A stretch of DNA of 64,000 nucleotides from Labyrinthula sp. Ha (GCA_015227615.1 JAALGZ010000008.1:1488001-1552000), one strand, 5' to 3'; positions 10,591-19,960 are shown, numbered from the stretch's first letter. The notes: a model not told the origin generated them from the sequence alone. Translations and numbers: made by a program.

Positions 10591-11417
10591 TCCCCCTTCT
10601 CCCATAAATGCGAGACTCCATTCTGTCTAAGCACCGCCTGTGTCCCAAGACTTCTCATATTTTCGTTTAGGTCAGTCCTGGTCTCGAGGTGCAGCCATCC
10701 TTTTTGTAGTCCGCTTATACTAGAAAATATCTCTATTAGAACTGCATTGTCCCCCATTATCCGCTTAACCTCCTTTTTTACCGCCAGTGGTTTTATTCCG
10801 TATTTTGCCCGATCAGCAAATATCACTTCTTGTTTCCTCAATACTTCCAGCGCTATCGATCCTTCAACGTTGCGTCGCTTAAAGAAATATAATACTTCAT
10901 GCGATCGCTGAAATATTTTTCCTAAAGCTCCTCTTATTTTTCCACGTGGCGTCATTTTCACCCATGTCCAACTATGAACGGGCTCATAATCCGCCTTGTC
11001 CATATATCGAAACACCTGGCACAGTTTTCCTTGCGGAATCCATACCGCCGCATACTGCGGTCTTACTTCTTTTATTCCGAAGTCCATCCAGTCTATATTT
11101 CTGCCTCCGCCTGGATTCGCTTCCGCGTTTTTCCAAGGCGGGTCGGCTAAAATCAGTTTCACTTCCGGCAATCCTGGCTCCCCCTGACTCCAGTCCATCT
11201 TATATGGATCAAGTGTATACCACACTTTTTCAGGCGGCGCTATGCACCACTTCAGTATTACTTCGCTTTCTTCGAAAAAGACCTCAAATACTCTACCCAC
11301 GCACTGTATCGCGGTAAGTTGTATTTTTCCATCATACGATATCAAATACCGCCACTTAGCATCCTGCTCTATCTGAAAGGGAATGTTCGTTAAAACCCGC
11401 GGCGTCCTGGTCGGCTC
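10578..11417 (-). CDS. MT-A70-family N6-adenine methyltransferase encoded by the gypsy element
   Basis: The open frame spans 10578-11417; the conserved domain fills the last 250 codons. LILADPPWKN holds the DPPW catalytic motif of the MT-A70 class, which methylates the N6 of adenine in RNA or DNA using S-adenosylmethionine. Further class features are a strand with AAVWIP, then HSWTWVKMTPRGKIRGALGK, RSHEVLYFFKR, a conserved Lys-Pro (IKPLAVKKEV) and EIFSS...QKGWLHLE. These correspond to the R-(G)-x-H-E-x-(L/C)-L-x-(F/G) and (E/L)-L-F-x-R...GW blocks. It looks closer to prokaryote- or phage-type MT-A70 proteins than to METTL3. The frame passes through the polypurine tract and ends in the LTR. 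How translation starts is not evident. Composition matches the rest of the element, so it is a resident part of it. Confidence 0.86.
   Translation of the reverse strand, partial: EPTRTPRVLTNIPFQIEQDAKWRYLISYDGKIQLTAIQCVGRVFEVFFEESEVILKWCIAPPEKVWYTLDPYKMDWSQGEPGLPEVKLILADPPWKNAEANPGGGRNIDWMDFGIKEVRPQYAAVWIPQGKLCQVFRYMDKADYEPVHSWTWVKMTPRGKIRGALGKIFQRSHEVLYFFKRRNVEGSIALEVLRKQEVIFADRAKYGIKPLAVKKEVKRIMGDNAVLIEIFSSISGLQKGWLHLETRTDLNENMRSLGTQAVLRQNGVSHLWEKGDVSL
10591..10604 (-). other. Polypurine tract of the gypsy element
   Basis: On the minus strand GGGAGAAGGGGGA directly precedes the TG of the 3' LTR. The same bases encode W-E-K-G-D in the methyltransferase ORF, so priming signal and coding sequence are shared. 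Confidence 0.88.
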
Positions 11418-11792
11418 TTAATGGCGCTCATATCTTATTCGAAAGCCATTTTCCTCCCATTCCGCTTCTTTGTTCTGCTCAAATGCGACAACCATTGTAC
11501 CTATCATTTCTTCATAGGTCGCAAGCTTCCTGCACAACTTCGCCGCCTTCCTCACATAATCAGCGGCCCTCTTCCTGTGCTTCCGCAAACCTGCCGCATA
11601 TTCTGGCGTAAACTCCGCCGCTACTTCCTCATTAGAAAGCGCTAGCGCCTGCTCACAGTCAGAAAACCGCCTTACGCAGCGGAAATCCGCGCGCCTAATT
11701 CTTTCATTTGACTTTCGCGCTTTTTCAATATCCCAATGTTCTCCCCCTATCTCTTCAAGGTTCAGCCGCCCTAATTGCTGCTGGATATATCC
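11418..11792 (-). CDS. Small charged helical ORF between integrase and methyltransferase
   Basis: An open stretch of about 124 codons follows the chromodomain ORF. It is rich in Arg, Lys, Glu and Ala, with runs such as LRKHRKRAADYVRKAAKLCR, and probably forms long helices. No Cys/His finger, membrane segment or catalytic motif is visible. Base composition matches the gypsy element. It may be a distal extension of pol or a separate accessory protein acting with the methyltransferase. I do not recognise it. Confidence 0.5.
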   Translation of the reverse strand, partial: GYIQQQLGRLNLEEIGGEHWDIEKARKSNERIRRADFRCVRRFSDCEQALALSNEEVAAEFTPEYAAGLRKHRKRAADYVRKAAKLCRKLATYEEMIGTMVVAFEQNKEAEWEENGFRIRYERH

Positions 11793-14627
11793 TCAAATCA
11801 TAGATGAACTTTTATGCGGGAGATATAAATGGTACTTCTCAAAGCGGCCGATACCAAATTTAAGCACCAGCTTTCTAACTTCCTGCTTTTCCGCTTTTGT
11901 CCATCCTTTTACCGCCGCCACAATATGTTGCTTGGTCGGTAATTTCGTTTGTGCTGCTGTTAAATAATCATGCCATTTCCGAAATCCTGGCATTCTCCTT
12001 ATTATTCGATCAATACCATGTTCCGTTGTGATGAGCGCTTGCTTTGCTCTTTTTCGCAATTTATCTTGACTCGGTCTACGTGTTTTTGCCGATAAGTGTT
12101 CCGTTAGAACATTTCTCACATCTCCGTACATCGTTTGAATAGGTTCCCAAGTGTTGTCTTCGTCACGAAAACCCCTCCATTTAACTTCTACTACATATTC
12201 GGTTAAACGAGGGTCGTATCTAACATCTCCGAAACCTGCTACTTCTAAATGTTTAAAGTTTCCGACATAGATTTTTCTTAGCGCCTCCGCCGGTACAAAC
12301 CCGCTCGGCTCATAAAAATATAGCCGGCTTCCATGCACTTCCGTCGTTTTTCCGTCTAATGTTTTGACTTTGTAAACATTTTTCGAAACTACTTCTACAA
12401 TTTGTGCCGGGCCAGACCACTCCAGCGCTAACTTATCGCGCTCTCTTGGAGTGCCTTTCGACGATACCAGGCACCAGTCCCCTTCATTATATTGAAGTAG
12501 CGCTGGATCAACCGCCGTCCTCTTTCTCCTATTGTTCAGTACTTTCTGAAATTCTACATACTTAGCGATTTTGCCTTCATAATCATCCAAGTGCTTTCTG
12601 AAAGCGGAACTCAATTTATATAATATATCATCGTCAATACCGACCAACATCCTAGCGCCGCCTCGGATGCTCTCCACTATTGGCGGAAGACCCGCAGGTT
12701 CAATATACTGGCGCTCCGGATTTACATATAAAAATAATTCATATGCTGTCGGTGCATTTTTCCGATCAGGTATTTTGCGCGGCGGCACCGGCAACTCATT
12801 CATCGCACCTTGAATTTTATTCAATATCTTCGGCCACTCATCCTCATTCAGTCGGTATTCGTTAACCAGACTTTTTAAGAAATTCAACACCTTTTTATTC
12901 ACTACTTCAACTTCTCCGTTTGTCCAGCTCGCATAAGATACTGCGAAGCTTTGAGAAAAACGAAGTTCCTTCCTAAGCGCTGCCATCAATGAATTCGCAA
13001 AATGACTTCCGCGGTCCGTTACTAACGTAAAGTCTTTCTCCAATTTATAATTTGCCGCAAATCTATCAAGCGCTTCTATAACCGCCTGTGTATCCGGTGT
13101 TTTCGCATGCGTTAGCTGCGTAAATCTGCTGAAGGCATCTGTTAATACTAAAATATGCCCTATTCTATTTACGTATAGGAAGTCTGCAACTAAAGTTTCG
13201 CGCGGCCGCCTGGCTCTCGTGACCAGGCTGTAGGTTGTTTTAATCGCCTTCGGGAGTCTGCGGCAGTGTATACAGTTATCCCTGAATAAGCGGATTAATT
13301 CAACCATCTTCTTCCATGGGGTATCTCCTCTTAGCGTACGCTCCATGGCGGCGGGAATTCTCCATTCAAATTTAGCCGCCTCCGCCAAGTCCGCCTCAAG
13401 GGAACCGTGCTTATTTGCTAAATGTATGTGGACTAATTGCCGCTCCAAAAGTGAGGTCGGTAAAATAATCTTCCCCGACAACCTTTTTATTCTCGAGGTT
13501 CTAGTGATCAACTCTTTTTTCTGCTCATTAATAACTTCCGCTTCCGTCAGCGGCGCCCAATCGCCTTCAAAATATGGGTTGAATACTGATACCCTATATT
13601 TATCAAGTGACTTAAGCGACGCATATATCTTTTTATCCATCTGACGTTTTGGTCTCAGGTGGTTTACTCTCACCGTTGTGCTTCTTATCTTTGCAGTAAT
13701 GCCATCCTCATCCTCCGACGATGAATAAGTATCCGTCTCAATGTAGCGCTCTTTTTCTGTGTCGCTAATATCCGACGGAACTTCAGTCGGCCACGTCGCG
13801 AAATCCTCCGTCAGTTTTCTCCATTCTTCTTCAGAATATTCATTTTTAATTTGGCGCTCTATTTCTTTCATAAGATTCGGCGCACCTTCCTCTCGCAGCG
13901 GTTTCCGCATAATCCGCCTAGTAATTTGCCGACAACCTGTTACCGTCGGTTGCACAAAATACTTGGGCGTGATACTCATATTCAACCCTTCTATCCATTT
14001 TTGTCTTTTTGGTTGCAATAAGTCGGGTGTCCAGTCTTCAAAATCTCTCTTGATTCTAAAGAATAGGTCTTCATCACCAAGTAACGAATCATCTCTCTCG
14101 GTATATACGGATAAAGCATCAAGCACTGCTTCCTGAAGCCACTCTTTTATTTTTGCGTCAGTCTCCTGTCGGCATTTCTCCGACACTCTTCTCAGGCGCT
14201 TCATCGCGCGCGGCTGGACGGGTATTTCTCTTTCCGCTTCCCGTGTCTGCACCTTTACCGTTCTTACGGCCGTCCTTCCGCCATCGTCTGTCGGCGCCGC
14301 CCATCTCGTAAGCATGTCCGCAAAAATATTACTATCTCCGTCGACGTGATGGATGTCTACCAACACATGCTGCAAGATCACCATCCAGCGCTGCAGGCGG
14401 TTAAGATGTCCATGATTAATCTTTGATCCACCTTGCAATATTGCCTTTAAATTCAAGTGATCGTTGTACACCTGTACCGCCGTCGGATGAAAAGGCAGCA
14501 AGTATGAAAGTTTATTAAATGTTCGGATTATGGGGTATAATTCTTTGTGAGATATACCCCATACAAGTTGACTTACGTCAAATTTTCCGCTAAAAAACAT
14601 CATCGGATAAACTGTCTTTTTCAACAA
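11793..14627 (-). CDS. Gypsy element RNase H, integrase and chromodomain
   Basis: This open region of about 944 codons starts in RNase H (SHKELYPIIRTFNKL, then VYNDHLNLKAIL, then DGDSNIFADMLTRW). A variable spacer leads to integrase. Integrase shows an HHCC-type finger (HLANKHG...NCIHCRR) and the D,D-35-E core (VADFLYV; LVTDRGSHFA; ASWTNGEVEVVNKK). Near the C-terminus VEVKWRGFRDEDNTWEPI is a chromodomain, which in chromoviruses guides insertion to marked chromatin. The three catalytic acidic residues are present. Confidence 0.92.
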   Translation of the reverse strand: MLKKTVYPMMFFSGKFDVSQLVWGISHKELYPIIRTFNKLSYLLPFHPTAVQVYNDHLNLKAILQGGSKINHGHLNRLQRWMVILQHVLVDIHHVDGDSNIFADMLTRWAAPTDDGGRTAVRTVKVQTREAEREIPVQPRAMKRLRRVSEKCRQETDAKIKEWLQEAVLDALSVYTERDDSLLGDEDLFFRIKRDFEDWTPDLLQPKRQKWIEGLNMSITPKYFVQPTVTGCRQITRRIMRKPLREEGAPNLMKEIERQIKNEYSEEEWRKLTEDFATWPTEVPSDISDTEKERYIETDTYSSSEDEDGITAKIRSTTVRVNHLRPKRQMDKKIYASLKSLDKYRVSVFNPYFEGDWAPLTEAEVINEQKKELITRTSRIKRLSGKIILPTSLLERQLVHIHLANKHGSLEADLAEAAKFEWRIPAAMERTLRGDTPWKKMVELIRLFRDNCIHCRRLPKAIKTTYSLVTRARRPRETLVADFLYVNRIGHILVLTDAFSRFTQLTHAKTPDTQAVIEALDRFAANYKLEKDFTLVTDRGSHFANSLMAALRKELRFSQSFAVSYASWTNGEVEVVNKKVLNFLKSLVNEYRLNEDEWPKILNKIQGAMNELPVPPRKIPDRKNAPTAYELFLYVNPERQYIEPAGLPPIVESIRGGARMLVGIDDDILYKLSSAFRKHLDDYEGKIAKYVEFQKVLNNRRKRTAVDPALLQYNEGDWCLVSSKGTPRERDKLALEWSGPAQIVEVVSKNVYKVKTLDGKTTEVHGSRLYFYEPSGFVPAEALRKIYVGNFKHLEVAGFGDVRYDPRLTEYVVEVKWRGFRDEDNTWEPIQTMYGDVRNVLTEHLSAKTRRPSQDKLRKRAKQALITTEHGIDRIIRRMPGFRKWHDYLTAAQTKLPTKQHIVAAVKGWTKAEKQEVRKLVLKFGIGRFEKYHLYLPHKSSSMI

Positions 14628-14645
14628 GTCTTTTACGCGCTCTTC

Positions 14646-16097
14646 CTATTGTGCTTGAAATAAGATCGCGCTATGATATTTATCCGATGCGTCGGTTACT
14701 AGAATTAAATCCATGCTCCGATCATAGTGTTGTAGGCGCGCCTTTGCGGCGTCCGCCAATCTCTGCTTGAAGCGCTTAAATGCCGCCTCCAATTCCTCGT
14801 TCCACAAAATCCGCTTTTTCTCTCTTAGAAGCTTCTTCTTCTTTCCCTTCATTTCCGGGTAAAACAACATAATTTTATCTCTAAGTTCCACCATTTCAGG
14901 AACTGCCGATGTCAACCACTGCGCCAAATGTAAGAGTTTTGCCAACTCATATACATACTCAGGCTTTGGGACAAGTAAAATCTTCTCATAATACTTCTTC
15001 GAATAATTCCACCCACCATTCTGCAGAATCCTTCCGCAATACTCAATACCCGTCGTAAATAATATTGATTTCGTCGGGCTAATTCTCACTTTCCATTTCC
15101 GCAGATTGCGCAAAACATCTTCTAAAATGCTGATGTAGCGCTTAAAATCCTTCGCGTGTATCAACGTATCGTCAATCCATTGAACGATTCCGTTGCCTTC
15201 TTTATTATAATTAGCCGCCGCAATATGATCCACCATGCGCTGGTGAAAAAATACCGGCGTCGAGTGATATCCCATCGGCGCAAATTGCAATTGAAATACG
15301 CCATAAGTTGTCATAAGGTTGAAATACTTCTTAGCGCGGTCCGTTATTGCTAATTGATCAAATCCGCTCACAACATCTAAACATCCGTAAAACCGCGCCG
15401 GCGCCGTGTTGACTAATTGTGTTTCAAGTATGGGGAGTATATTTACATCCCTATGCAATACCTTATTCACTGCAACTAAATCTAACACCATGCGCCAAGT
15501 ATTATTTTTCTTAGGGACAGCAAAGACAACCGACCCATAAATTGCTTGTCGGATTTTCTTTGCCATACCCTTCTCGACCATTCCGTCCAATTTTTCCTTC
15601 ACGAACTCCGCCTTTCCAGGCCCAAGCGGCCGTGGTGCCGGCATCTTGAATTCCGCCCCTTTTATTGGCACAACATCCATAGGCGGCAAAAGGCTAATTC
15701 CTATTTGCGACGCGCTTGTTGCGAACACATCCTCATACTTGAGGCATAAACCCCTAAGCTGGTTGCGCTGGTCTTCGTTAGCGTCGCCAGCGGCTTCTAC
15801 CATTTTCGTTATTGCTTCGCGTATTTCAGCTCTTTCCGCTTCCGGTTGATAGAGCGCATTCCCTTCGGGAAGCATTAATTGCTCTAAGTTGTCCTCGTCG
15901 ATTACATCCTTATTTTGCTTTAGGTGTATTGTTTCTCCAAACGGTATACCTCCCGCATTTCCGTCGCGCAGGCGTCTACTAAAATCAATTGACGCCGCGC
16001 GGATTGACGGAACGTCGGCAAGGACTTCCATTTTCCCGCCCGTTAGTTTTCTAATCATCGCCGCGAAACGAAGCCTAGGCAGTTTTAATCCTGTCAA
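14646..16097 (-). CDS. Gypsy element reverse transcriptase
   Basis: About 483 codons. RT blocks are KNNTWRMVLDLVAVNKVL, YGCLDVVSGFDQLAI (motif A), FQLQFAPMGYHSTPVFFHQ (motif B), VQWIDDTLIHA (motif C, I-D-D where many relatives have Y/V-D-D), LRKWKVRISPTKSILF (motif D) and IEYCGRIL (motif E). The C-terminal part leads into RNase H (LVTDASD). The sequence upstream connects to the protease-bearing gag ORF through a short region at 16119-16394 in another frame. Confidence 0.92.
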   Translation of the reverse strand: MTGLKLPRLRFAAMIRKLTGGKMEVLADVPSIRAASIDFSRRLRDGNAGGIPFGETIHLKQNKDVIDEDNLEQLMLPEGNALYQPEAERAEIREAITKMVEAAGDANEDQRNQLRGLCLKYEDVFATSASQIGISLLPPMDVVPIKGAEFKMPAPRPLGPGKAEFVKEKLDGMVEKGMAKKIRQAIYGSVVFAVPKKNNTWRMVLDLVAVNKVLHRDVNILPILETQLVNTAPARFYGCLDVVSGFDQLAITDRAKKYFNLMTTYGVFQLQFAPMGYHSTPVFFHQRMVDHIAAANYNKEGNGIVQWIDDTLIHAKDFKRYISILEDVLRNLRKWKVRISPTKSILFTTGIEYCGRILQNGGWNYSKKYYEKILLVPKPEYVYELAKLLHLAQWLTSAVPEMVELRDKIMLFYPEMKGKKKKLLREKKRILWNEELEAAFKRFKQRLADAAKARLQHYDRSMDLILVTDASDKYHSAILFQAQ

Positions 16098-16424
16098 GAA
16101 TTGTACATCCTTTGACCTCTAGTGGTTAAGTTTCTGCGTATTGACATTCTTTATAAAAACAAAGTATAATTTTACCGCCAAATTTCCGTCGGTGTCCTCC
16201 AAAATTTTTACCATCTCAGCTAAAGCATATTCATATTTCGCGAAGTTAGAAATTGAACCAAGTATTAAATTTAAGCTCAACCCGACTACGACGATATCAT
16301 ATACTCCAGAAAGCTGTCCAAGTTCCTCCGACATCAGCGCTCTTACAACTGCGGCGCTATCAGCAAAGCAACTTCGACAAACCTTCAGGCACACGGGACC
16401 GCTTTCCGCCCCGCTGCCGACTTC

Positions 16425-19400
16425 CTATACGTTCTGGTGCGGCATCAATCCCGCTTTTTCCAGCGCAGGAGCTCCGACCAGCAGTTCCTTCCACTTCTTG
16501 TCATCTACAAGGAATATCTTCATCTTGCGGAAGTCGCATTTCCATACTCCGCCGATGCGCAACTCGAGATCGGCATAACCTATTTTAGTTATGCGGAGGT
16601 CCGTCGTGCCGTCGGCTATAGTAATTCTTTCTTTAACATCTTCTATAACGTCCATCATCCATGCATGCTTGTGAAGTGAAGCAACACTCTCATCTGCGCC
16701 GCTATCCAGAATTGCGTCGGAAATGCGGTCTCCTGATCTGACATGGTGGATGGTTACATCTTTCTTTTCCGCCCTCCTTACCGACACATTTATTCTCCTG
16801 GTTGGGTTACGCTTCTTATACTCGTCCCCTGGCGCCGGCAATGCTAGAAATGAATCGCGCTGCTTCGACTTCCTATCCTCATTTCTTTCATAGCGCCTGT
16901 TTTCATAGCCGCCCCTGTTTCTATGCGGGAAGTACCTTCCTCGGTTTGTACTTCGTCTATATCCGCGGGGGCTGGGGGATCGAGACTTGCGGCGGTAATA
17001 TTTGTTGCCGTTTCTACCTCTTTCCTTATCAGAAGATATCGATTGTCTTCTCTTCCTTCCGCTTCGATGCGCCCTCTGTTGAGTCCTTCTTACTTCGGAC
17101 TCCCGCGGCGCCGTGACGGTCGGTTCGGGCGGCGATAGGTCCACTTCTTCCGTGGTGTCCATTCTCCGCTCGTAGACTGACTTAATAAGGTCTCTAAATT
17201 TATTAAGCGAGTCGCCGAACTTTGACTTTGGCGCATCTAGCTTCACTTTAAGGCGGGCATCTCTCATTTGCAATTCCACCGGAAGCCGCTTATTCAGCGC
17301 TTTTAATACTTCAAATTTTTGCGCATTCTCCTTAAGTTGCTTCCATTTTATGCATCCCGTGGCGCTGCTCATATAAGTATTTAAGCGCTCCAAAAACGGG
17401 CCTTCACTCGGCCATGCGACTTTTTCCGCAATAGTGCGGAGCGTATCTTCTCCTTCATACGCTTCGTGCTCCGACATATACTTCCTCAAATACTCAACGA
17501 GCCCCTCCTTTGTCACACCTGAACTGGAAAGACTCTGCTTGAGCTCTGGATCAACATGAATCCAGAGGTTTGGCTCCTTTTCTCCGCCATAAACATCTAG
17601 GTATGCGTCGCGCATATCTAACATGGCGCGGATATCCTTTACCTTTGGCGCTTTCAAAGTTCTGAATTTACCGCCGTAGGATCTCCACACCCGATCTCGG
17701 CGCGCATCCTCCGCTCTTTGCCTTTGGATTTCAGCTACTTCATCCGTATCCTTGGGCCTCTTTAGCGCTTGAGCGGTTACTTCCGTCAACTTCGCTAGTA
17801 GCGATTCCATTCCGCTCATTTTTGCCGACAGCGTGAAGACACTCTCTTGTGTTGCTTCCGCCAGCGACCTCGTTTCCGCAAAGTCGGAAAGGGTTCTTCC
17901 ATGAGCCGGGGTTGACTTAGGCGTTGGCGGCGTTTGAGGGGTAGGTCCAAAGGCGCTTTCTTGTTCGATAGCCGACCTTTGAAGTTCTCTTACTTTCTCT
18001 ACCTCTGCGCGGTAAAGACTTTTCATCTCCCTCAACTCTTTAGCCATCCTCTTAATTTCCGCCTTATTCTTCTTCCGTTCCTCATTTACCGCTTTCCTCA
18101 TGATCGTGGAGTTACGATCTCTGAGTACCGATTCCGCTGCCAGCGATTGCGCCTTAATCCTTTCATTTGCCGTGGTTAACGTATCGATGCGTTTTTGCAA
18201 CCTATTTTCCACATCCGTCCTAGTATGCTCCGAAGGTCTCACTTTGCGTATTGGCGTTCTCATCACTATCTCCGCGGCGGGTTCCGCCCTCATTACCCAC
18301 CTAAAGGGCGTGATCCGTCTTGGGCGGTCTGGGTCATCATTAGCCGACAAATTAGGCTTCGGCATATTTCCTCTTACGACTGCCATACCCCTATCCGCCA
18401 TGAACTGCACAGCTGTGGTAATCAAACCTTCCGTTGAGCGGAAAAACCACGTCGGAGTGTTATACTTGAGGACTTGCGCTGGGGACTTTTTCCGCTGCCC
18501 CACTAATTGTCCAAAAGACACTTCTTGACTTTCTCTGAAGTTTGGCACCGCCGCCAGCATATGCGCTACTCTGGCGCTTATAGGAACTCCGTGAAGTTCC
18601 TTTTCCGACAAGGCGGTCATCAACAATAGTGGATATCTCGAAGATTTGTGTATGTTCTTTTCTTCGAGCAACTCCACCGCCGTCTTTCCTCTCATTCGGC
18701 TCTGCATTTCACGAAGGTCTTCTTCGCAAACTACATACTTCTTTGGGGTGAACCAACGCGGTTCTTTCAAATAAAACTCACATTGTTTTCGGCTAACCCT
18801 CTTTTGTCTTGGCGCACTCGGCGCCGCCTTCTTTTTTGACTTCTTTGCCGACGGCGGGGAGGTTAAATTTACCGCTTCCGCCCCAGCCTTCTTATTCCGA
18901 CCTTTTGCAATTACCCGCTCAAGGGTTGTCGGCTCATCAATATTAAGCGCCCCATCACTTGAGGCGGCTTCATCTTCCAGCGCTGCGGTCGGCGATGTCG
19001 GCTCGACCTCCTTAGTCGCTGTCATAGGTTGCGTCAAGTCTAGAATATCCGCTTCCTTTTCGGCGGCGGCGAATATTCTTTCCGCCCGGTCTTCTGTGGC
19101 GGCGACTTCATTTTCCGCTTCATCTTCCGCTTCAGCAACTAAATTTCCCGCCTCATCTTCTTCCCCAGCGGCTAAATTTTCCGCCTCACTTTCCGATTCG
19201 GATAAAAGCATCGTCTCGGCTACCGCGTCTGGCTTGGGGTCATCCTGACCCGGCGCTCCTGTCGCGACACGGTTAGCCTTGCTTTTCGTCTTCTCAGCCG
19301 CCGCTACCTGGGCGGCTTCTTGGCTGTTATTTTCCGCCTCAGTTTCCGCTCGGGCGGCTAAATTCTCCGCCCCGCTATTCTCCGCCGAGTCTTCCGCCTC

Positions 19401-19613
19401 GTCGGCTAACGGTAAATGAAGCGACTTGCGCAGTGCGGCGCGCTTCTCGTCGCTTAATTCGTCAGTCCGACCTTCTTCTTGCTCACCACCTTCATCCTCC
19501 GATGAGTCCGCCCCGAAGAGCTCTTCTTGCTCATCGTCTTCCTCTTCCTGCTCTCTTCTTATCCTCTCTGCTTCCCTCTCCTCCAGCTCTTTTTTCTTTT
19601 CTCTCTGCAACAC
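16425..19613 (-). CDS. Gypsy element Gag with C-terminal retropepsin
   Basis: About 1,060 codons, long for a Gag. The first 230 residues are Glu/Ala-rich and repetitive (AENLAAGEEDEAGNLVAEAE). Lys/Ser-rich basic sequence follows, and a coiled-coil stretch near residues 480-560 (NERIKAQSLAAESVLRDR). Then comes a capsid-like helical region (KFGDSLNKFRDLIKSVYERR) and an Arg/Gly/Tyr-rich nucleic-acid-binding tail (RYFPHRNRGGYENRRYERNE) instead of a CCHC knuckle. ISDAILDSGADESVAS near residue 965 is the retropepsin active site. The start codon is uncertain. The acidic N-terminal extension is unusual for the family. Confidence 0.85.
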   Translation of the reverse strand: MLQREKKKELEEREAERIRREQEEEDDEQEELFGADSSEDEGGEQEEGRTDELSDEKRAALRKSLHLPLADEAEDSAENSGAENLAARAETEAENNSQEAAQVAAAEKTKSKANRVATGAPGQDDPKPDAVAETMLLSESESEAENLAAGEEDEAGNLVAEAEDEAENEVAATEDRAERIFAAAEKEADILDLTQPMTATKEVEPTSPTAALEDEAASSDGALNIDEPTTLERVIAKGRNKKAGAEAVNLTSPPSAKKSKKKAAPSAPRQKRVSRKQCEFYLKEPRWFTPKKYVVCEEDLREMQSRMRGKTAVELLEEKNIHKSSRYPLLLMTALSEKELHGVPISARVAHMLAAVPNFRESQEVSFGQLVGQRKKSPAQVLKYNTPTWFFRSTEGLITTAVQFMADRGMAVVRGNMPKPNLSANDDPDRPRRITPFRWVMRAEPAAEIVMRTPIRKVRPSEHTRTDVENRLQKRIDTLTTANERIKAQSLAAESVLRDRNSTIMRKAVNEERKKNKAEIKRMAKELREMKSLYRAEVEKVRELQRSAIEQESAFGPTPQTPPTPKSTPAHGRTLSDFAETRSLAEATQESVFTLSAKMSGMESLLAKLTEVTAQALKRPKDTDEVAEIQRQRAEDARRDRVWRSYGGKFRTLKAPKVKDIRAMLDMRDAYLDVYGGEKEPNLWIHVDPELKQSLSSSGVTKEGLVEYLRKYMSEHEAYEGEDTLRTIAEKVAWPSEGPFLERLNTYMSSATGCIKWKQLKENAQKFEVLKALNKRLPVELQMRDARLKVKLDAPKSKFGDSLNKFRDLIKSVYERRMDTTEEVDLSPPEPTVTAPRESEVRRTQQRAHRSGRKRRQSISSDKERGRNGNKYYRRKSRSPSPRGYRRSTNRGRYFPHRNRGGYENRRYERNEDRKSKQRDSFLALPAPGDEYKKRNPTRRINVSVRRAEKKDVTIHHVRSGDRISDAILDSGADESVASLHKHAWMMDVIEDVKERITIADGTTDLRITKIGYADLELRIGGVWKCDFRKMKIFLVDDKKWKELLVGAPALEKAGLMPHQNV

Positions 19614-19682
19614 CCTCTATTTTCTCGATAACGGCATTCTGATTTCGTTATTGACCTCTAACCTCTTGCCTTGTAATTACAA

Positions 19683-19960
19683 TAGATCGCCACCGGTATC
19701 TTGACTTCTTCGGTGGGATAGGTTCACGCGTGTTCTAGGTCTTTCCTTTAACTTAGCTTATAGTATCTCTTGGTCTCTTTGATATCTTGAACTGATAGGC
19801 TTGTATTTTACTTTCTCTTTTGTGATTAAATCTTATTCCGTTGGATTGTTACACTGACCCTTTTGGTCATTCTGTGCACCCAATCATATCACTCTAACTA
19901 CCCAATCATATTATACTATTTATATTAATAATCAATAATGCAGAACTTCATAACGATACA
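19683..19960 (-). repeat. 5' LTR of the gypsy element
   Basis: A 278-bp LTR with one difference from 10313-10590. Just inside it, at 19671-19682, lies the perfect 12-bp palindrome ttgtaattacaa. No sequence starting TGG and resembling a tRNA 3'-end complement is seen there. Confidence 0.93.

Larger units (their letters stand above)
10313..19960 (-). mobile_element. Ty3/gypsy chromovirus-like element carrying an MT-A70 methyltransferase
   Basis: This 9,648-bp element is bounded by 278-bp LTRs that differ at one position, which implies a young insertion. Target duplication is cgtg (10309-10312 and 19961-19964), or 5 bp if the shared t is counted. Minus-strand order is gag with protease, reverse transcriptase, RNase H, integrase, chromodomain, a small ORF, the MT-A70 ORF, the polypurine tract and the 3' LTR. 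It looks whole or nearly so in content. The pol region is spread over more than one frame with about two breaks, some of which may be the frameshifting or alternative expression this family uses. The body is much richer in G+C and CpG than the host DNA and than its own LTRs. Confidence 0.93.

Noticed and set aside
10578-11417. Host METTL-type gene next to a retroelement
   Set aside because: It lies between the two LTRs, overlaps the polypurine tract and has the element's base composition.
17934-18528. Plus-strand frames across the gypsy gag
   Set aside because: G+C-rich coding sequence makes stops rare on the opposite strand; there are no domains and the minus strand is clearly coding.
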